NCBI GenBank assembly: GCA_020831885.1
Contig: JAFIFU010000023.1
Coordinates: forward strand, 1-50,138
Origin: Ectothiorhodospiraceae bacterium
GTDB taxonomy: Bacteria > Pseudomonadota > Gammaproteobacteria > Nitrococcales > Aquisalimonadaceae
DNA length: 50,138 bases
Direction of reading: 5' to 3'
Below are positions 25,129-33,970 of the stretch, one piece after another; within the stretch, counting starts at the first letter, position 1; every line of letters begins with the position of its first letter. The notes below the pieces were generated by a model. It worked only from the letters and a program-made list of their open reading frames with translations. It did not search any database and had not been told where the DNA came from. Made by a program: the position numbers and the translations under genes.

Positions 25129-25650
25129 ATGGACCGGCGATTCAAAGGCCTCAGCCTGATCGAGCTGATCGTTACCCTGTTGGTTGTCGCCGTACTCGCC
25201 GCCACGGTGATGCCGGCCCTGGGCCGCACGGTGGCGGAATACCGTGTGGTTGCCGGCGCCAATGCCTTCCTGGCGGCAATCCACCTGACCCGCTCGGAGG
25301 CCATTCTGCGCAGCGAGCGCGTGACCCTGTGCGCCAGCGCGGATGGGGTGTCCTGCACCCCCGGCGCGGGCTATCACGCAGGATATCTCGTGTTCGTCGG
25401 CCCGCCGGGGCCGCATCTGGTCGTTCCCCCCGACGCCGTGCTGCGCAGCAAGCCGGGCTCGGCACGCCTCACCATGACGGGAAACGGTTCCATGGAGGAT
25501 TACATCTCCTTCGTGGGCAGCGGCGTCACCCGGCAACTGAACGGGGCGCTGCAGATGGGGGCCTTCCGGTTCTGCGACGGCGAGCATGGGCGGCGCATCG
25601 TGGTCAGCCGCACCGGGCGTCCCCGGGTGGAGGAGGGCGGCTGCCACTGA
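25129..25650 (+). CDS. fimT: Type IV minor pilin, GspH/FimT family (first copy)
   Basis: A 173-residue prepilin-like protein. A class III signal MDRRFKG precedes LSLIELIVTLLVVAVLAATV, where the conserved Glu lies at position 5 after the predicted cleavage site (G/LSLIE). The C-terminal region is a GspH-like globular domain with a Cys pair. The ATG at 25129 is preceded by GAGGAGA; the longer frame is not supported. The gene order from here to 32609 equals the Pseudomonas fimT-fimU-pilV-pilW-pilX-pilY1-pilY2-pilE operon. FimT-like proteins have been linked to DNA uptake in some species; that role is not visible here. Confidence 0.5.
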   Translation: MDRRFKGLSLIELIVTLLVVAVLAATVMPALGRTVAEYRVVAGANAFLAAIHLTRSEAILRSERVTLCASADGVSCTPGAGYHAGYLVFVGPPGPHLVVPPDAVLRSKPGSARLTMTGNGSMEDYISFVGSGVTRQLNGALQMGAFRFCDGEHGRRIVVSRTGRPRVEEGGCH

Positions 25651-25726
25651 CCGGTCGTCGCGGAAAATGCCGCCGCTCGTCGCGCGCCGGCTGTCTTGCC
25701 ACAGCGCTTTTTATAGAGTCATCGTC

Positions 25727-26209
25727 ATGAAAATCGAACGCGGTGTGACTCTGATCGAACTGATGGTGGCGCTGATCGTGCTGGGGATCATCGCCGGCGT
25801 GGCCTTTCCCAATTTCCAGAATCTGGTGCGGGACAACCGGACCACTACGCATACCAACGAGTTGGTGACCGCCATCAACCTGGCCCGCAGCGAGGCGGTG
25901 CGGCGCGGAGGGACGGTGACCGTGGCGCCGGTGGGTGGCAGCTTCGCAGGCGGCATCTGCGTGTTCACGGGTGCGAACTGCGCCGGGAACGCCATCGTTC
26001 GACAGTTTCCGGAGATGCGGAATATAGAGATCAACAATGGCGCTGTCACGTTGGTATTCGACGGCCGCGGCGCGAAGACCGCGCCGGCGGGACCGCAGAC
26101 CCTCCTGATCTATCCCCAGGACTGCCCCAGCGGCAGCGAGCGGGGGCGGCAGTTGCGGGTGTCCAACGCGGGTCACGTATCCGTAGAACGAGTCGGGTGT
26201 CCGGGATGA
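25727..26209 (+). CDS. fimU: Type IV minor pilin, GspH/FimU family (second copy)
   Basis: A 160-residue prepilin with MKIERG/VTLIELMVALIVLGIIAGVAF: cleavage after Gly and Glu at position 5 of the mature chain. The globular domain has two Cys (FTGANC and DCPSGS) and the FDGRGAKTA turn of GspH-like pilins. With PilV, W, X and E it should form the priming tip complex of the type IV pilus. The stop overlaps the pilV start (ATGA at 26206-26209). The longer upstream frame overlaps fimT and lacks a signal, so the ATG at 25727 is chosen. Confidence 0.5.
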   Translation: MKIERGVTLIELMVALIVLGIIAGVAFPNFQNLVRDNRTTTHTNELVTAINLARSEAVRRGGTVTVAPVGGSFAGGICVFTGANCAGNAIVRQFPEMRNIEINNGAVTLVFDGRGAKTAPAGPQTLLIYPQDCPSGSERGRQLRVSNAGHVSVERVGCPG

Positions 26210-26673
26210 AGGCAAGGCGAAATCACAAGGCGGGCGTTGGGCGCCGCCAGGCGGGGTTTACCCTACTGGAGGTGCTGGTGGCCGTGCTCATCCTGGCCAT
26301 CGGTCTGCTGGGGCTGGCGGGGCTGCAGGCGGCCTCGCTGCGCTACAACCAGGATGCCCATCTGCGCTCCCAGGCCACACTGCTGGCCTACGACATGAGT
26401 GACCGGATGCGGACCAATCGCGTCGCAGCCCTGAACGGGGACTATGATCAGGCGTTCCCGGATCCCCCGGAGGCCTGCGATCCGGAACTTGTGCCCTCAG
26501 GAGGTACCGCTGCGGAGGATGACCTGGAGGACTGGCTGAACATGGTGGCCTGTCTGCTGCCCCGGGGTAACGGCTCGATTCAGCGTAACGGGGACATCGT
26601 CCTGATCCGGGTCCGCTGGGACGAGGAACGTGACGGGGAACTGCAAACCCTGGATTTCCGGACGAGGCTGTGA
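26206..26673 (+). CDS. pilV: Type IV pilus minor pilin PilV
   Basis: A 155-residue prepilin. After a basic leader, the cleavage region QAG/FTLLEVLVAVLILAIGLLGLAGLQ is diagnostic for PilV, with Glu5. The body carries the family pattern ASLRYNQDAHLRSQATLLAYDMSDRMR. It belongs to the tip complex that connects PilY1 to the pilus. It overlaps fimU by four bases and ends one base before the pilW ATG region. Confidence 0.5.
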   Translation: MKARRNHKAGVGRRQAGFTLLEVLVAVLILAIGLLGLAGLQAASLRYNQDAHLRSQATLLAYDMSDRMRTNRVAALNGDYDQAFPDPPEACDPELVPSGGTAAEDDLEDWLNMVACLLPRGNGSIQRNGDIVLIRVRWDEERDGELQTLDFRTRL

Positions 26674-26674
26674 C

Positions 26675-27748
26675 ATGAGTGCGCGTTTCCAGACAGGCAG
26701 GCGGCATCAGCAGGGGCTCTCCCTGGTGGAATTGATGGTGGCATTGGTTATTGCCCTCATTCTCACCGTTGCGGTCATCAACATCTTTTTGGGCACCAGC
26801 CGGACCTACCGCCTGAACGAGCAGTATTCCCGGGTGCAGGAAAACGCCCGGTTCGCCGTTGATGCCATCAGCCGCTCCGTGCGGGAGGCGGGCAGCACCG
26901 GTTGCGGGGGCGATTTCCGGGTGGAGGATCCGCCGCGTAACGACGCGATCAGCGACGGATTCCTGCGGGTCACGCTGAATGATCCCACCGACTGGGACTG
27001 GGATATGAGCCGGCCGATCCAGGGGTTCCGCGGTACCGGGAGCGGGTTCTCCCCGTCCCTGCCCGCCGGATTTCCCGCCGCCTCCGATGACAGCGATGTG
27101 CTGATCGTCCGCGGCACCGAGGGCGGCGGCATGCCGGTGGAAACGCATCCGGGCGGCACTCCGCCGGGCTCGGCGAACATCCAGATCGCTCCGGGCAACG
27201 GCTTGCGGCGCAACGACATCGTCATCGTGGGGGATTGCAACGCCGCCGCCGTGTTTCAGATCACCAGCAACAATCCCAATACCTCCGGCACCCTTGCCCA
27301 TAACACCGGTACCGTTACCGCCGGTCCCGGCAACTGGACCACGGCGCTGGGGCGGGACTTCGAGTCGGAAGGGGAGATCATGCGCTTCAGTTCCCGGGCC
27401 TACTACATCGCGCCCGGTGCCTCGGGGAGGCCCGCCCTGTGGGAGCGCTACAACGGAGAGGCCTGGGAGCTTGTGGAAGGGGTGGAGCGCATGCGCTTGC
27501 TGTTCGGTGTGGACGACACCGGTAACCGGCGGGTTGACCGTTACCTGAATGCCCAGCAGGTGGAGGCCGCCGACGCCTGGGGCGAGGTGGTCAGTGCCCG
27601 TGTCAGCCTGCTCCTGGTGAGCGCGGATGACAATGTGCTGGACGAGCAACAGTCCATCGTTTTCGACGGGGCGGATGTTGATCCGGATGACCGGCGCCTG
27701 CGACAGGTTGCCACCACCACCATTGGCTTGAGGAACCGCCTGCCATGA
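26675..27748 (+). CDS. pilW: Type IV pilus minor pilin PilW
   Basis: A 357-residue prepilin, in line with large PilW proteins. The signal is QQG/LSLVELMVALVIALILTVAV with Glu5. The conserved YSRVQENARFAVDAISRSVREAGSTGC follows the hydrophobic helix. The rest is a large beta-rich domain. The start at 26675 follows the pilV stop immediately. Its TGA overlaps the pilX ATG. Confidence 0.5.
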   Translation: MSARFQTGRRHQQGLSLVELMVALVIALILTVAVINIFLGTSRTYRLNEQYSRVQENARFAVDAISRSVREAGSTGCGGDFRVEDPPRNDAISDGFLRVTLNDPTDWDWDMSRPIQGFRGTGSGFSPSLPAGFPAASDDSDVLIVRGTEGGGMPVETHPGGTPPGSANIQIAPGNGLRRNDIVIVGDCNAAAVFQITSNNPNTSGTLAHNTGTVTAGPGNWTTALGRDFESEGEIMRFSSRAYYIAPGASGRPALWERYNGEAWELVEGVERMRLLFGVDDTGNRRVDRYLNAQQVEAADAWGEVVSARVSLLLVSADDNVLDEQQSIVFDGADVDPDDRRLRQVATTTIGLRNRLP

Positions 27749-28233
27749 TGACTGCGCGCGGATACCGCTGCGGGGGGCGCCGGGAACGCGGCGCCGCCCT
27801 GATCATTTCCCTGCTGCTCTTGCTGGTGATGACCCTGATCGGCGTGACCGCCATGCAGACCAGCACCCTGCAGGAGCGCATGGCGGGTAATACCCGGGAT
27901 CGCAATCTGGCGTTCCAGTCGGCGGAAGCGGCGTTGCGGGAAGGCGAGGACTGGGTGATGGGGAATTTCGTCGTGCTGGATGACGCGGAACCGTTGAAAC
28001 TTCCCGCTGCCTGGGACGGTGCCGACCCGGCGCCGGATGGTTCAGTGGACGTGGATGCAGAGCAACTGGCCGGCCCGGGCGTGTTTCTTGGTGGGCCGCC
28101 GCGGCGTCAGCGCCAGGGCATACAGATGGGTGCCGGGGGGCCGTCGTTCCGGTATTTCTATTCGGTAACGGCCCGGGGTGAGGGCGGCACCGATACGGCA
28201 GTGGTAGTTCTCCGCTCCACGGTGGAACCATGA
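27745..28233 (+). CDS. pilX: Type IV pilus assembly protein PilX
   Basis: A 162-residue prepilin-like protein. The N-terminal RERG/AALIISLLLLLVMTLIGVTA lacks Glu5, as is usual for PilX-type members, and is followed by the conserved QTSTLQERMAGNTRDRNLAFQSAEAALR. It links the minor pilin complex to PilY1 in Pseudomonas. It overlaps pilW by four bases (ATGA). Confidence 0.5.
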   Translation: MMTARGYRCGGRRERGAALIISLLLLLVMTLIGVTAMQTSTLQERMAGNTRDRNLAFQSAEAALREGEDWVMGNFVVLDDAEPLKLPAAWDGADPAPDGSVDVDAEQLAGPGVFLGGPPRRQRQGIQMGAGGPSFRYFYSVTARGEGGTDTAVVVLRSTVEP

Positions 28234-28313
28234 TGCCGGCGTACCCCGGGCCCGGCCGGCAGGGATGCACCGTTGCCGTGCAGGGGATCGGAACAAGGAA
28301 AGGAGTAGCGACC

Positions 28314-31300
28314 ATGACTGGCAGGTTCATGAGAGTGCGGCGCGCAGCGCGGGGAACCTTCCTGGGGGCGGTGTTCGGCCTCTCGGCCGCGATGCCGGCC
28401 ACGGCCCAGGCCGGGGTGGATATCGCCAACGCGCCCCTGTTCCTCACCACCAGCATCGAACCCAATATCGTGTTCATCCTGGATGATTCCGGTTCCATGC
28501 ACTGGGAGATCATGCCGGACGCGCACATCAATTCCCGGGCGTACTATCTCTACGGCCGGGTGGACAACCTCTACAGCAGCGGGAATTACACCGATCGAGC
28601 GCCCACCACCCGGGAGGATCCGTACAACGCGTTTTCCAGATCGCCCCAGTTCAACAGCATCTACTACAACCCCGCGGTGACTTACCTGCCCTGGCCGAAG
28701 GCGGATAACAACGAGGAACGGATGCCGGATGCCGACCCGGAAGCGGCCTATCACAATCCCATGCGGACGGATCGGGGGACCCGGGATCTGACCAGCGTGA
28801 ACAGCCGGAATGGGAGCTGGCGGAGCTGTGACACCATTACCAGGGATGCCGACACCGGAGATTTCAGTTTCAGTTCCTGCTCCAGCAACACCCGGACGGA
28901 AAATTTCTGGCCGGCCCTGTATTACTGGCACGACGGCAGCGACGGCTACGCCTACGACAACTACCAGCGGGTGGATATCGAACCGGCCACCACCACCTAC
29001 TCCGGTCACGGTCGTGAAAACCGCTCGGATTGCACCGGCGGTGTCTGCACCTACGACGAAGAGATTCAGAACTTCGCCAACTGGTACACCTACTACCGGT
29101 CCCGCGTCCTCGCCGCCCGGGGCGGGATCGGCAGCGCGTTTGCCCAGCAGGCGGAAGGCATGCGGGTGGGCTACGGCACCATCAATGCCGGTACCACCGA
29201 CGTCGATGGCGTCAGCACCAACCGTCTGGTCCGCGGTGTGCGCCGGTTCACCGGTGAGGACCGGGAGGAGTTTTTCGATCTGTTGTATGACCGGGATATT
29301 CCTGCTTCCGGTACCCCGTTGCGCACCGCCCTGCAGGCGGCGGGTGAATACTACAGCCGAACAGACAGCAGCGGCCCCTGGAGCACCACCCCCGGGTTTG
29401 CCGGAGGTGAGGACTACGCCTGCCGGCAGAGTTTCACCATCCTGATGTCCGATGGTTTCTGGAACGGTGCGGACCCTGGGGTGGGCAACGTGGACGGCAA
29501 CCGGGGGCCGGTCCATTCCTCGCCGGACGGTTTGACGACGTACCGGTATGAGCCGGGCCCGCCTTTCGAGGACAGCTACAGCAACACCCTGGCCGATGTG
29601 GCCATGCACTACTGGAAGAACGACCTGCGGTCCGATCTGGATAACCTGGTCCCCACCAGTCAGCGCAACCCGGCCTTCTGGCAGCACATGGTGACGTATA
29701 CCGTGGGGCTGGGAGTACAGGGACGAATTGATCCGGATGAGGCTTTCGACGCCATCGCCAGCGGCGCCACCATCGACTGGCCGGACCCCACCGACGGCGA
29801 TCCGGAGAAGATCGACGACATGCTGCACGCCGCGGTCAACAGCCGGGGCGGATTCTTCAGCGCCAGTGATCCCGAGTTGTTCTCCGAGGAACTGGGGGGT
29901 GTGCTGGATGACATCATCGCCCGGGTGGAGGAATCCGCCACCTCGTCCGCGGCCAGCGCGGCCATCCTGCAGACGGATACCCTGCTCTATGTGGCCGGGT
30001 TCCGCAGCGGTGACTGGTCCGGTGAGCTCAAGGCCTACGAGCTGGACACCGATGGTTCAGTGGGGCGTCAGCACTGGAATGCCGAAACCCGGTTGCTTGA
30101 TATCTCGCCGTCGGCGCGCCGCATCTACACCACGAACAGCGACACTGGTTCCGGTGTTCCCCTGCGGCCCGGAGACATCGCGCTGGTGCAGCGGAATGCG
30201 TTGAGCACGGACCTGGATGGGGATGACGACGGCGGGGCGGCGGACCGGATCGACTGGCTCCGCGGTGTCAGTGTGGAAGGGTTCCGCAGCCGCACAGAGG
30301 CCGGCTACCGCCGCCTGCTGGGGGATATCGTCAACTCCTCGCCCCAGTATGTGGGCAAGAGGGACTTCGGCTACAACCTGATCGGCGGGACGGAGGGCAG
30401 TCGCTACCTGGAATTCCGCAGGCAGAGCAGCTACCGCAACCGGCCGGACGTGATCTACGTGGGCTCCAACAACGGCCTGTTCCACGCGTTCGATGCGGAG
30501 AACGGCAACGAGCTGTTCGCCTACATGCCGTCCGAGCTGCTGTTGCCGGAAAGCGCTGGTGGTCCGGCCCGCATCAACCGGCTCATGGATGTGGAGTACA
30601 CCCACCGCTATTTCGTGGACGGTACCGCCGTGGTGGGGGACGCCTACCTGGGGGGTAACTGGAAGACCGTGGCCGTGGGGTCCATGGGGGCCGGCGGGCG
30701 AACCGTGTTCGCCCTGGATGTGACCAACCCGGGTAGTTTCGGTAGCGGCAACGTGCTCTGGGAGTTCACACATCCCGATCTGGGCTATGCCGTGGGTCAG
30801 CCGTCCATTGTCCGTATGCGGGACGGAAGCTGGGCCGCCGTGTTCGGCAACGGCTACAACAGCAATAGCCACCGCGCCGGGTTGTTCATCGTGCCGCTGG
30901 ATGATCCGGACGATTACGTGTTCATCGATACCGGAGTGGGCGACGCCTCCTCACCCAACGGTCTGGCCTCGCCGCAGATCACAGACTGGCCTGGCGGAGA
31001 TCTCAGCGCACGGCGTATCTATGCCGGGGACTTGCAGGGAAATCTTTGGGCGTTCAATGTCTCCTCAACCAATTCCAACCATTGGGATAATGCCGGCAAT
31101 CGCCGGGTCCTGTTCCAGGCCCAGGACGACAACGATCAGCCGCAGCCGATCACCTCGCGGCCAGCCCTTGCCGTTCACCCGGACGAGGCGGAAAGCCTGA
31201 TAGTCCTGTTCGGTACCGGTAGCTACTTCCGCAACCAGGACCGGGAACTGGACAACCCGCAGATTCAGAGCCTCTACGGCATCGTGGACCGGGGCAGCGC

Positions 31301-31844
31301 CGTCGGCGGGCGTGACGAATTGCTGGAGCAGACCATCGAGTGGCAGGGTCAGCACACCTTTGATACTGAGGATGGCTCCGTCACGTATACGCTGCGTCAG
31401 GTGAGCGACAACGAGCTGGATACTGAGGACGGCTGGTTCCTGGATCTGGTGGTGGGTGGCAATGCGGAGGGGGAACGGGTGATCAACGCCCCGGTGTTCC
31501 CCACCGGCGCCATGCCAACCCGAGTGCGCTTCAGCACCCTGATCCCGGATGAGGATCCCTGTGGGACCGGACGCAGGGGGTTCATCATGGACCTGGACCT
31601 GGCAACCGGCGGCCGGACCAGTGAAGCGGTGTTCGATCTGAATCTGGACGGGACGGCAGGCCCCGGCGATAACGTGGGCGGCGTTCCCATCAGCGGCGTT
31701 GAATCGGGCCAAGGTGAGGAGCTCACCATCATCCGCTCCCATGAGGGCTCGCTCGACCACTTGTATGATGGGCGTGGCCGGGATATCCGCAGCCTGAACG
31801 AGGCCGGTCCGGCCGGACGTCAATCCTGGATGCAGCTTCGGTGA
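28314..31844 (+). CDS. pilY1: Type IV pilus tip adhesin PilY1
   Basis: A 1176-residue secreted protein. A signal peptide (about residues 1-35, ending PATAQAG) precedes a von Willebrand A-like region with NIVFILDDSGSMHW near residue 52 (a MIDAS-like DxSGS). The C-terminal half is a PilY1 beta-propeller. A likely calcium-binding loop, DLDGDDDGGAAD, lies near residue 632, as in the Ca-dependent Pseudomonas protein that controls extension and retraction. The ATG at 28314 has AAGGAAAGGAG upstream; a frame from 28230 is less likely. PilY1 also feeds surface sensing into c-di-GMP output in Pseudomonas, relevant to the cyclase and EAL genes here. Confidence 0.5.
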   Translation: MTGRFMRVRRAARGTFLGAVFGLSAAMPATAQAGVDIANAPLFLTTSIEPNIVFILDDSGSMHWEIMPDAHINSRAYYLYGRVDNLYSSGNYTDRAPTTREDPYNAFSRSPQFNSIYYNPAVTYLPWPKADNNEERMPDADPEAAYHNPMRTDRGTRDLTSVNSRNGSWRSCDTITRDADTGDFSFSSCSSNTRTENFWPALYYWHDGSDGYAYDNYQRVDIEPATTTYSGHGRENRSDCTGGVCTYDEEIQNFANWYTYYRSRVLAARGGIGSAFAQQAEGMRVGYGTINAGTTDVDGVSTNRLVRGVRRFTGEDREEFFDLLYDRDIPASGTPLRTALQAAGEYYSRTDSSGPWSTTPGFAGGEDYACRQSFTILMSDGFWNGADPGVGNVDGNRGPVHSSPDGLTTYRYEPGPPFEDSYSNTLADVAMHYWKNDLRSDLDNLVPTSQRNPAFWQHMVTYTVGLGVQGRIDPDEAFDAIASGATIDWPDPTDGDPEKIDDMLHAAVNSRGGFFSASDPELFSEELGGVLDDIIARVEESATSSAASAAILQTDTLLYVAGFRSGDWSGELKAYELDTDGSVGRQHWNAETRLLDISPSARRIYTTNSDTGSGVPLRPGDIALVQRNALSTDLDGDDDGGAADRIDWLRGVSVEGFRSRTEAGYRRLLGDIVNSSPQYVGKRDFGYNLIGGTEGSRYLEFRRQSSYRNRPDVIYVGSNNGLFHAFDAENGNELFAYMPSELLLPESAGGPARINRLMDVEYTHRYFVDGTAVVGDAYLGGNWKTVAVGSMGAGGRTVFALDVTNPGSFGSGNVLWEFTHPDLGYAVGQPSIVRMRDGSWAAVFGNGYNSNSHRAGLFIVPLDDPDDYVFIDTGVGDASSPNGLASPQITDWPGGDLSARRIYAGDLQGNLWAFNVSSTNSNHWDNAGNRRVLFQAQDDNDQPQPITSRPALAVHPDEAESLIVLFGTGSYFRNQDRELDNPQIQSLYGIVDRGSAVGGRDELLEQTIEWQGQHTFDTEDGSVTYTLRQVSDNELDTEDGWFLDLVVGGNAEGERVINAPVFPTGAMPTRVRFSTLIPDEDPCGTGRRGFIMDLDLATGGRTSEAVFDLNLDGTAGPGDNVGGVPISGVESGQGEELTIIRSHEGSLDHLYDGRGRDIRSLNEAGPAGRQSWMQLR

Positions 31845-31854
31845 GGGCAGTGCG

Positions 31855-32178
31855 ATGCGGAATCTGACAGCAGTATGGGTTGCACTGACAATCGTGGGTT
31901 TACTGGCGTTCTCCCCGGTGCTGGCGGAGCCGGCGCCGGACCGGGAAGTGTTTGCCAGTCTCAATGCCGTGGATGCAAGCCAGGGGTATGTGGTGGCGGA
32001 TAACGTGCGCTATCCCCTGGCCTCCACGTTCCGCGTGTTTGATGTGGACGGTAACCAGGTCCATGCCAGCGAGCTGAAGTGGGGGGCGCCGGTGAGTCTG
32101 TCCATTCACGACGGCAGGGTGTTCCGCATTGACGCGGAACCGGAGGATCCGGATGTCGAGGAGGCGCTGGGACAATGA
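31855..32178 (+). CDS. pilY2: Small secreted protein at the pilY2 position
   Basis: A 107-residue protein with a cleavable signal peptide (LTAVWVALTIVGLLAFSPVLAEPAP). The mature part is a small beta domain, with YVVADNVRYPLASTFRVFDVDG resembling the PilY2 core. Position and length match PilY2 of Pseudomonas, which lies between pilY1 and pilE and is needed for twitching in some reports. The call rests on synteny plus weak similarity. Its TGA overlaps the pilE ATG (ATGA at 32175-32178). Confidence 0.5.
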   Translation: MRNLTAVWVALTIVGLLAFSPVLAEPAPDREVFASLNAVDASQGYVVADNVRYPLASTFRVFDVDGNQVHASELKWGAPVSLSIHDGRVFRIDAEPEDPDVEEALGQ

Positions 32179-32609
32179 CGCATCAACCGAATGCCTGCCG
32201 GGGACGGGAGCAGGGTTTCAGCCTCATCGAGCTGATGATCGTGGTCCTGATCATGGGGATTATCGCCGCCATCGCCTATCCGCGCTATCAACAGCATGTG
32301 CAGAATACCCGCATGGCCACGGCGCAGGCGGATTTGATGGAGCTGGCCCAACGGCTGGAGCGGCACTATTCCATCAACAACACGTATCAGGTGGGTGGCA
32401 ACGATCCGGACCTGAGTGACGCCCCCTGGTTCGACGTCTCCCCCCGGGACGGCAATGTGGTGGCCTACAACCTGGGCATCAATAATGTCACCGCCTCCTC
32501 CTACACCCTGACGGCAACCCCCACCGGGCCCCAGGCCGGACACCGGTGCGGTGTGCTGAGCCTGACGCATAACGGTCAGCGCAGTGCTGCGGAGGCTGAT
32601 TGCTGGTAG
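32175..32609 (+). CDS. pilE: Type IV minor pilin PilE
   Basis: A 144-residue prepilin with REQG/FSLIELMIVVLIMGIIAAIAYPRYQQHV: Glu5 and the Tyr/Pro kink typical of pilins. It has the GspG/PilE pattern (ATAQADLMELAQRLERHYSINNTY) and two C-terminal Cys (HRCGVLSL and ADCW) likely to form the disulfide loop. It is the last gene of the operon; its 3' end overlaps the tRNA-Thr promoter. Confidence 0.5.
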   Translation: MTHQPNACRGREQGFSLIELMIVVLIMGIIAAIAYPRYQQHVQNTRMATAQADLMELAQRLERHYSINNTYQVGGNDPDLSDAPWFDVSPRDGNVVAYNLGINNVTASSYTLTATPTGPQAGHRCGVLSLTHNGQRSAAEADCW

Positions 32610-32628
32610 AAGCCATTGCCGTTATACT
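32600..32628 (+). promoter_or_regulatory. Promoter of tRNA-Thr
   Basis: A -35 TTGCTG (32600-32605), 17-bp spacer and -10 TATACT (32623-32628) lie 22 bp upstream of the tRNA. The GC-rich stretch GCGCCC after the -10 resembles the discriminator of growth-rate and ppGpp-controlled tRNA promoters. The -35 lies inside the last codons of pilE. Confidence 0.6.
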
Positions 32629-32649
32629 CTGCGCCCGTCATACCACCGT

Positions 32650-32725
<76 letters not shown>

Positions 32726-32737
32726 CTAATCAATGCC

Positions 32738-33034
32738 TTACCTGCCGCCTTTCGAACTCGCGGTCAGCAGAAGCCGGAGTCCGGCATTTGCCGTCTCGAG
32801 AATCGCCAACGGTCGCAAGCCATGAAGTCGGTGGCTGCGATGGATTACCGCACCGAACAACAGGCCGGCGGTGATAAGCGTAGCCGGGGAAACCACCTGT
32901 CCCCAAACGTCTTCAGCAAGGCTACCCAAGGCAGCATCAATCCTGCCCCGGCGACTTCGAATCCTGTGCTCGACCCTCCGGATGTCCGCCCTCAATGCCG
33001 CTGGCCGGATTGCGGAACTTCTGTGTATTGTCAT
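32738..33034 (-). CDS. YqjK-like small membrane protein
   Basis: A 98-residue protein. A basic, coiled-coil-prone N-terminus (LRADIRRVEHRIRSRRGRIDAAL) precedes a hydrophobic segment (SPATLITAGLLFGAVIHRSHRL). Length and layout match YqjK of E. coli, the third gene of yqjDEK, although similarity is weak. The ATG at 33034 overlaps the stop of the YqjE-like gene (ATGA). It is the last gene of the three-gene operon. Confidence 0.5.
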   Translation of the reverse strand: MTIHRSSAIRPAALRADIRRVEHRIRSRRGRIDAALGSLAEDVWGQVVSPATLITAGLLFGAVIHRSHRLHGLRPLAILETANAGLRLLLTASSKGGR

Positions 33035-33462
33035 GTGGCACCATGCTTTGTTTGAGCCATAGCGGCGGGCTTGATCGCGCGCTGAGTGGCCGGCCATCCA
33101 AGCCAATGACTCATGTGTCTTATCCACAGCCAGCCCGTGAGTGCGAGCACTAGATTGGCCGCAGCAAGCAACAGCACGGCGAGTGCGGGCGCAAGGCCGA
33201 TACTGATGAGCCCGAGGGCTGCCGAGCCGACCAGGGCCAGCCAGGCACTCACCAGCACCAGGGCCGTGACAATGGCAATGATCGCCATCCGGAGGAGGGT
33301 GTTGATGGAGAGTCGTGTTTCCAGCGTGGCCAGTTCAAGGTGGTCATGGGCCAGCTCACGTAGCTCATCCAGCAGATGGTTTACGTTCTGGCTCAACTGA
33401 CCGGGTGATGGCGATGCCGTCTCGCTCGCCGCCACCCGTGGGTCCTCGTTCCCAGAGCTCAT
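33031..33462 (-). CDS. Phage-holin-family membrane protein (YqjE-like)
   Basis: A 143-residue protein of the actinobacterial-phage-holin/YqjE superfamily. A cytosolic coiled-coil-like stretch (HLLDELRELAHDHLELATLETRLSI) precedes two transmembrane helices (about residues 55-80 and 88-115). It lies between the YqjD-like and YqjK-like genes. Despite the name it is a host protein, not a lysis holin. Function of the family is unknown. Confidence 0.5.
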   Translation of the reverse strand: MSSGNEDPRVAASETASPSPGQLSQNVNHLLDELRELAHDHLELATLETRLSINTLLRMAIIAIVTALVLVSAWLALVGSAALGLISIGLAPALAVLLLAAANLVLALTGWLWIRHMSHWLGWPATQRAIKPAAMAQTKHGAT

Positions 33463-33479
33463 GGTTTCGCCGGACTATG

Positions 33480-33824
33480 TTAGCGAGAGGCCAGCAGGCG
33501 GCTCAGCGCATAACCTGCGGTCACCGCAAGGCCGAGTGTGAGTAGCGGATGCTCACGCATGTAGCTTGTGCTCGCCGTGATCAGCTCTTCACCCTTGACG
33601 CCGGCCCTGTCGAGCGCCTCCGCGGCGGGGTTTAGCATCTCGTCTGCGCTGTCTACCGCTTTGTGAGCGCCTGCCGCTGCACTGTCGATCGTCGGATGCG
33701 CTGCCTTGGATGCATTGTCAATGCCCTTGTGAACACTCTTGGCGATGCGGTCCATCGTTTCAACACTCACACCGGTCGCAGCCGGACTCAGATTGTTCGT
33801 GGCGGTCTGTGCTTTGTCGTTCAT
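33480..33824 (-). CDS. ElaB/YqjD-like (DUF883-like) membrane-anchored protein
   Basis: A 114-residue protein with an Ala/Asp/Lys-rich amphipathic region made of loose repeats (AKSVHKGIDNASKAAHPTI, AAGAHKAVDSADEM) and a C-terminal anchor (YMREHPLLTLGLAVTAGYALSRLL). The MREHPLLTLG motif and the terminal hydrophobic tail are typical of YqjD/ElaB proteins, which are tail-anchored, induced in stationary phase under RpoS and associate with ribosomes in E. coli. AGGA lies upstream of the ATG. It is first in the three-gene operon. Confidence 0.5.
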   Translation of the reverse strand: MNDKAQTATNNLSPAATGVSVETMDRIAKSVHKGIDNASKAAHPTIDSAAAGAHKAVDSADEMLNPAAEALDRAGVKGEELITASTSYMREHPLLTLGLAVTAGYALSRLLASR

Positions 33825-33970
33825 GGTGAGATTCCTGGCTGTTTTTCAGCCTGCAAGTCAGTGACAGGATCCGCGACGGGATTTTAGGCATCCGGCGATC
33901 AGCGGAAAGAAACCAGATAATGGCAGGGGGCTGCAGGCGCGTCGGTGCGGTGGACCGCATAGTGGAGGCC

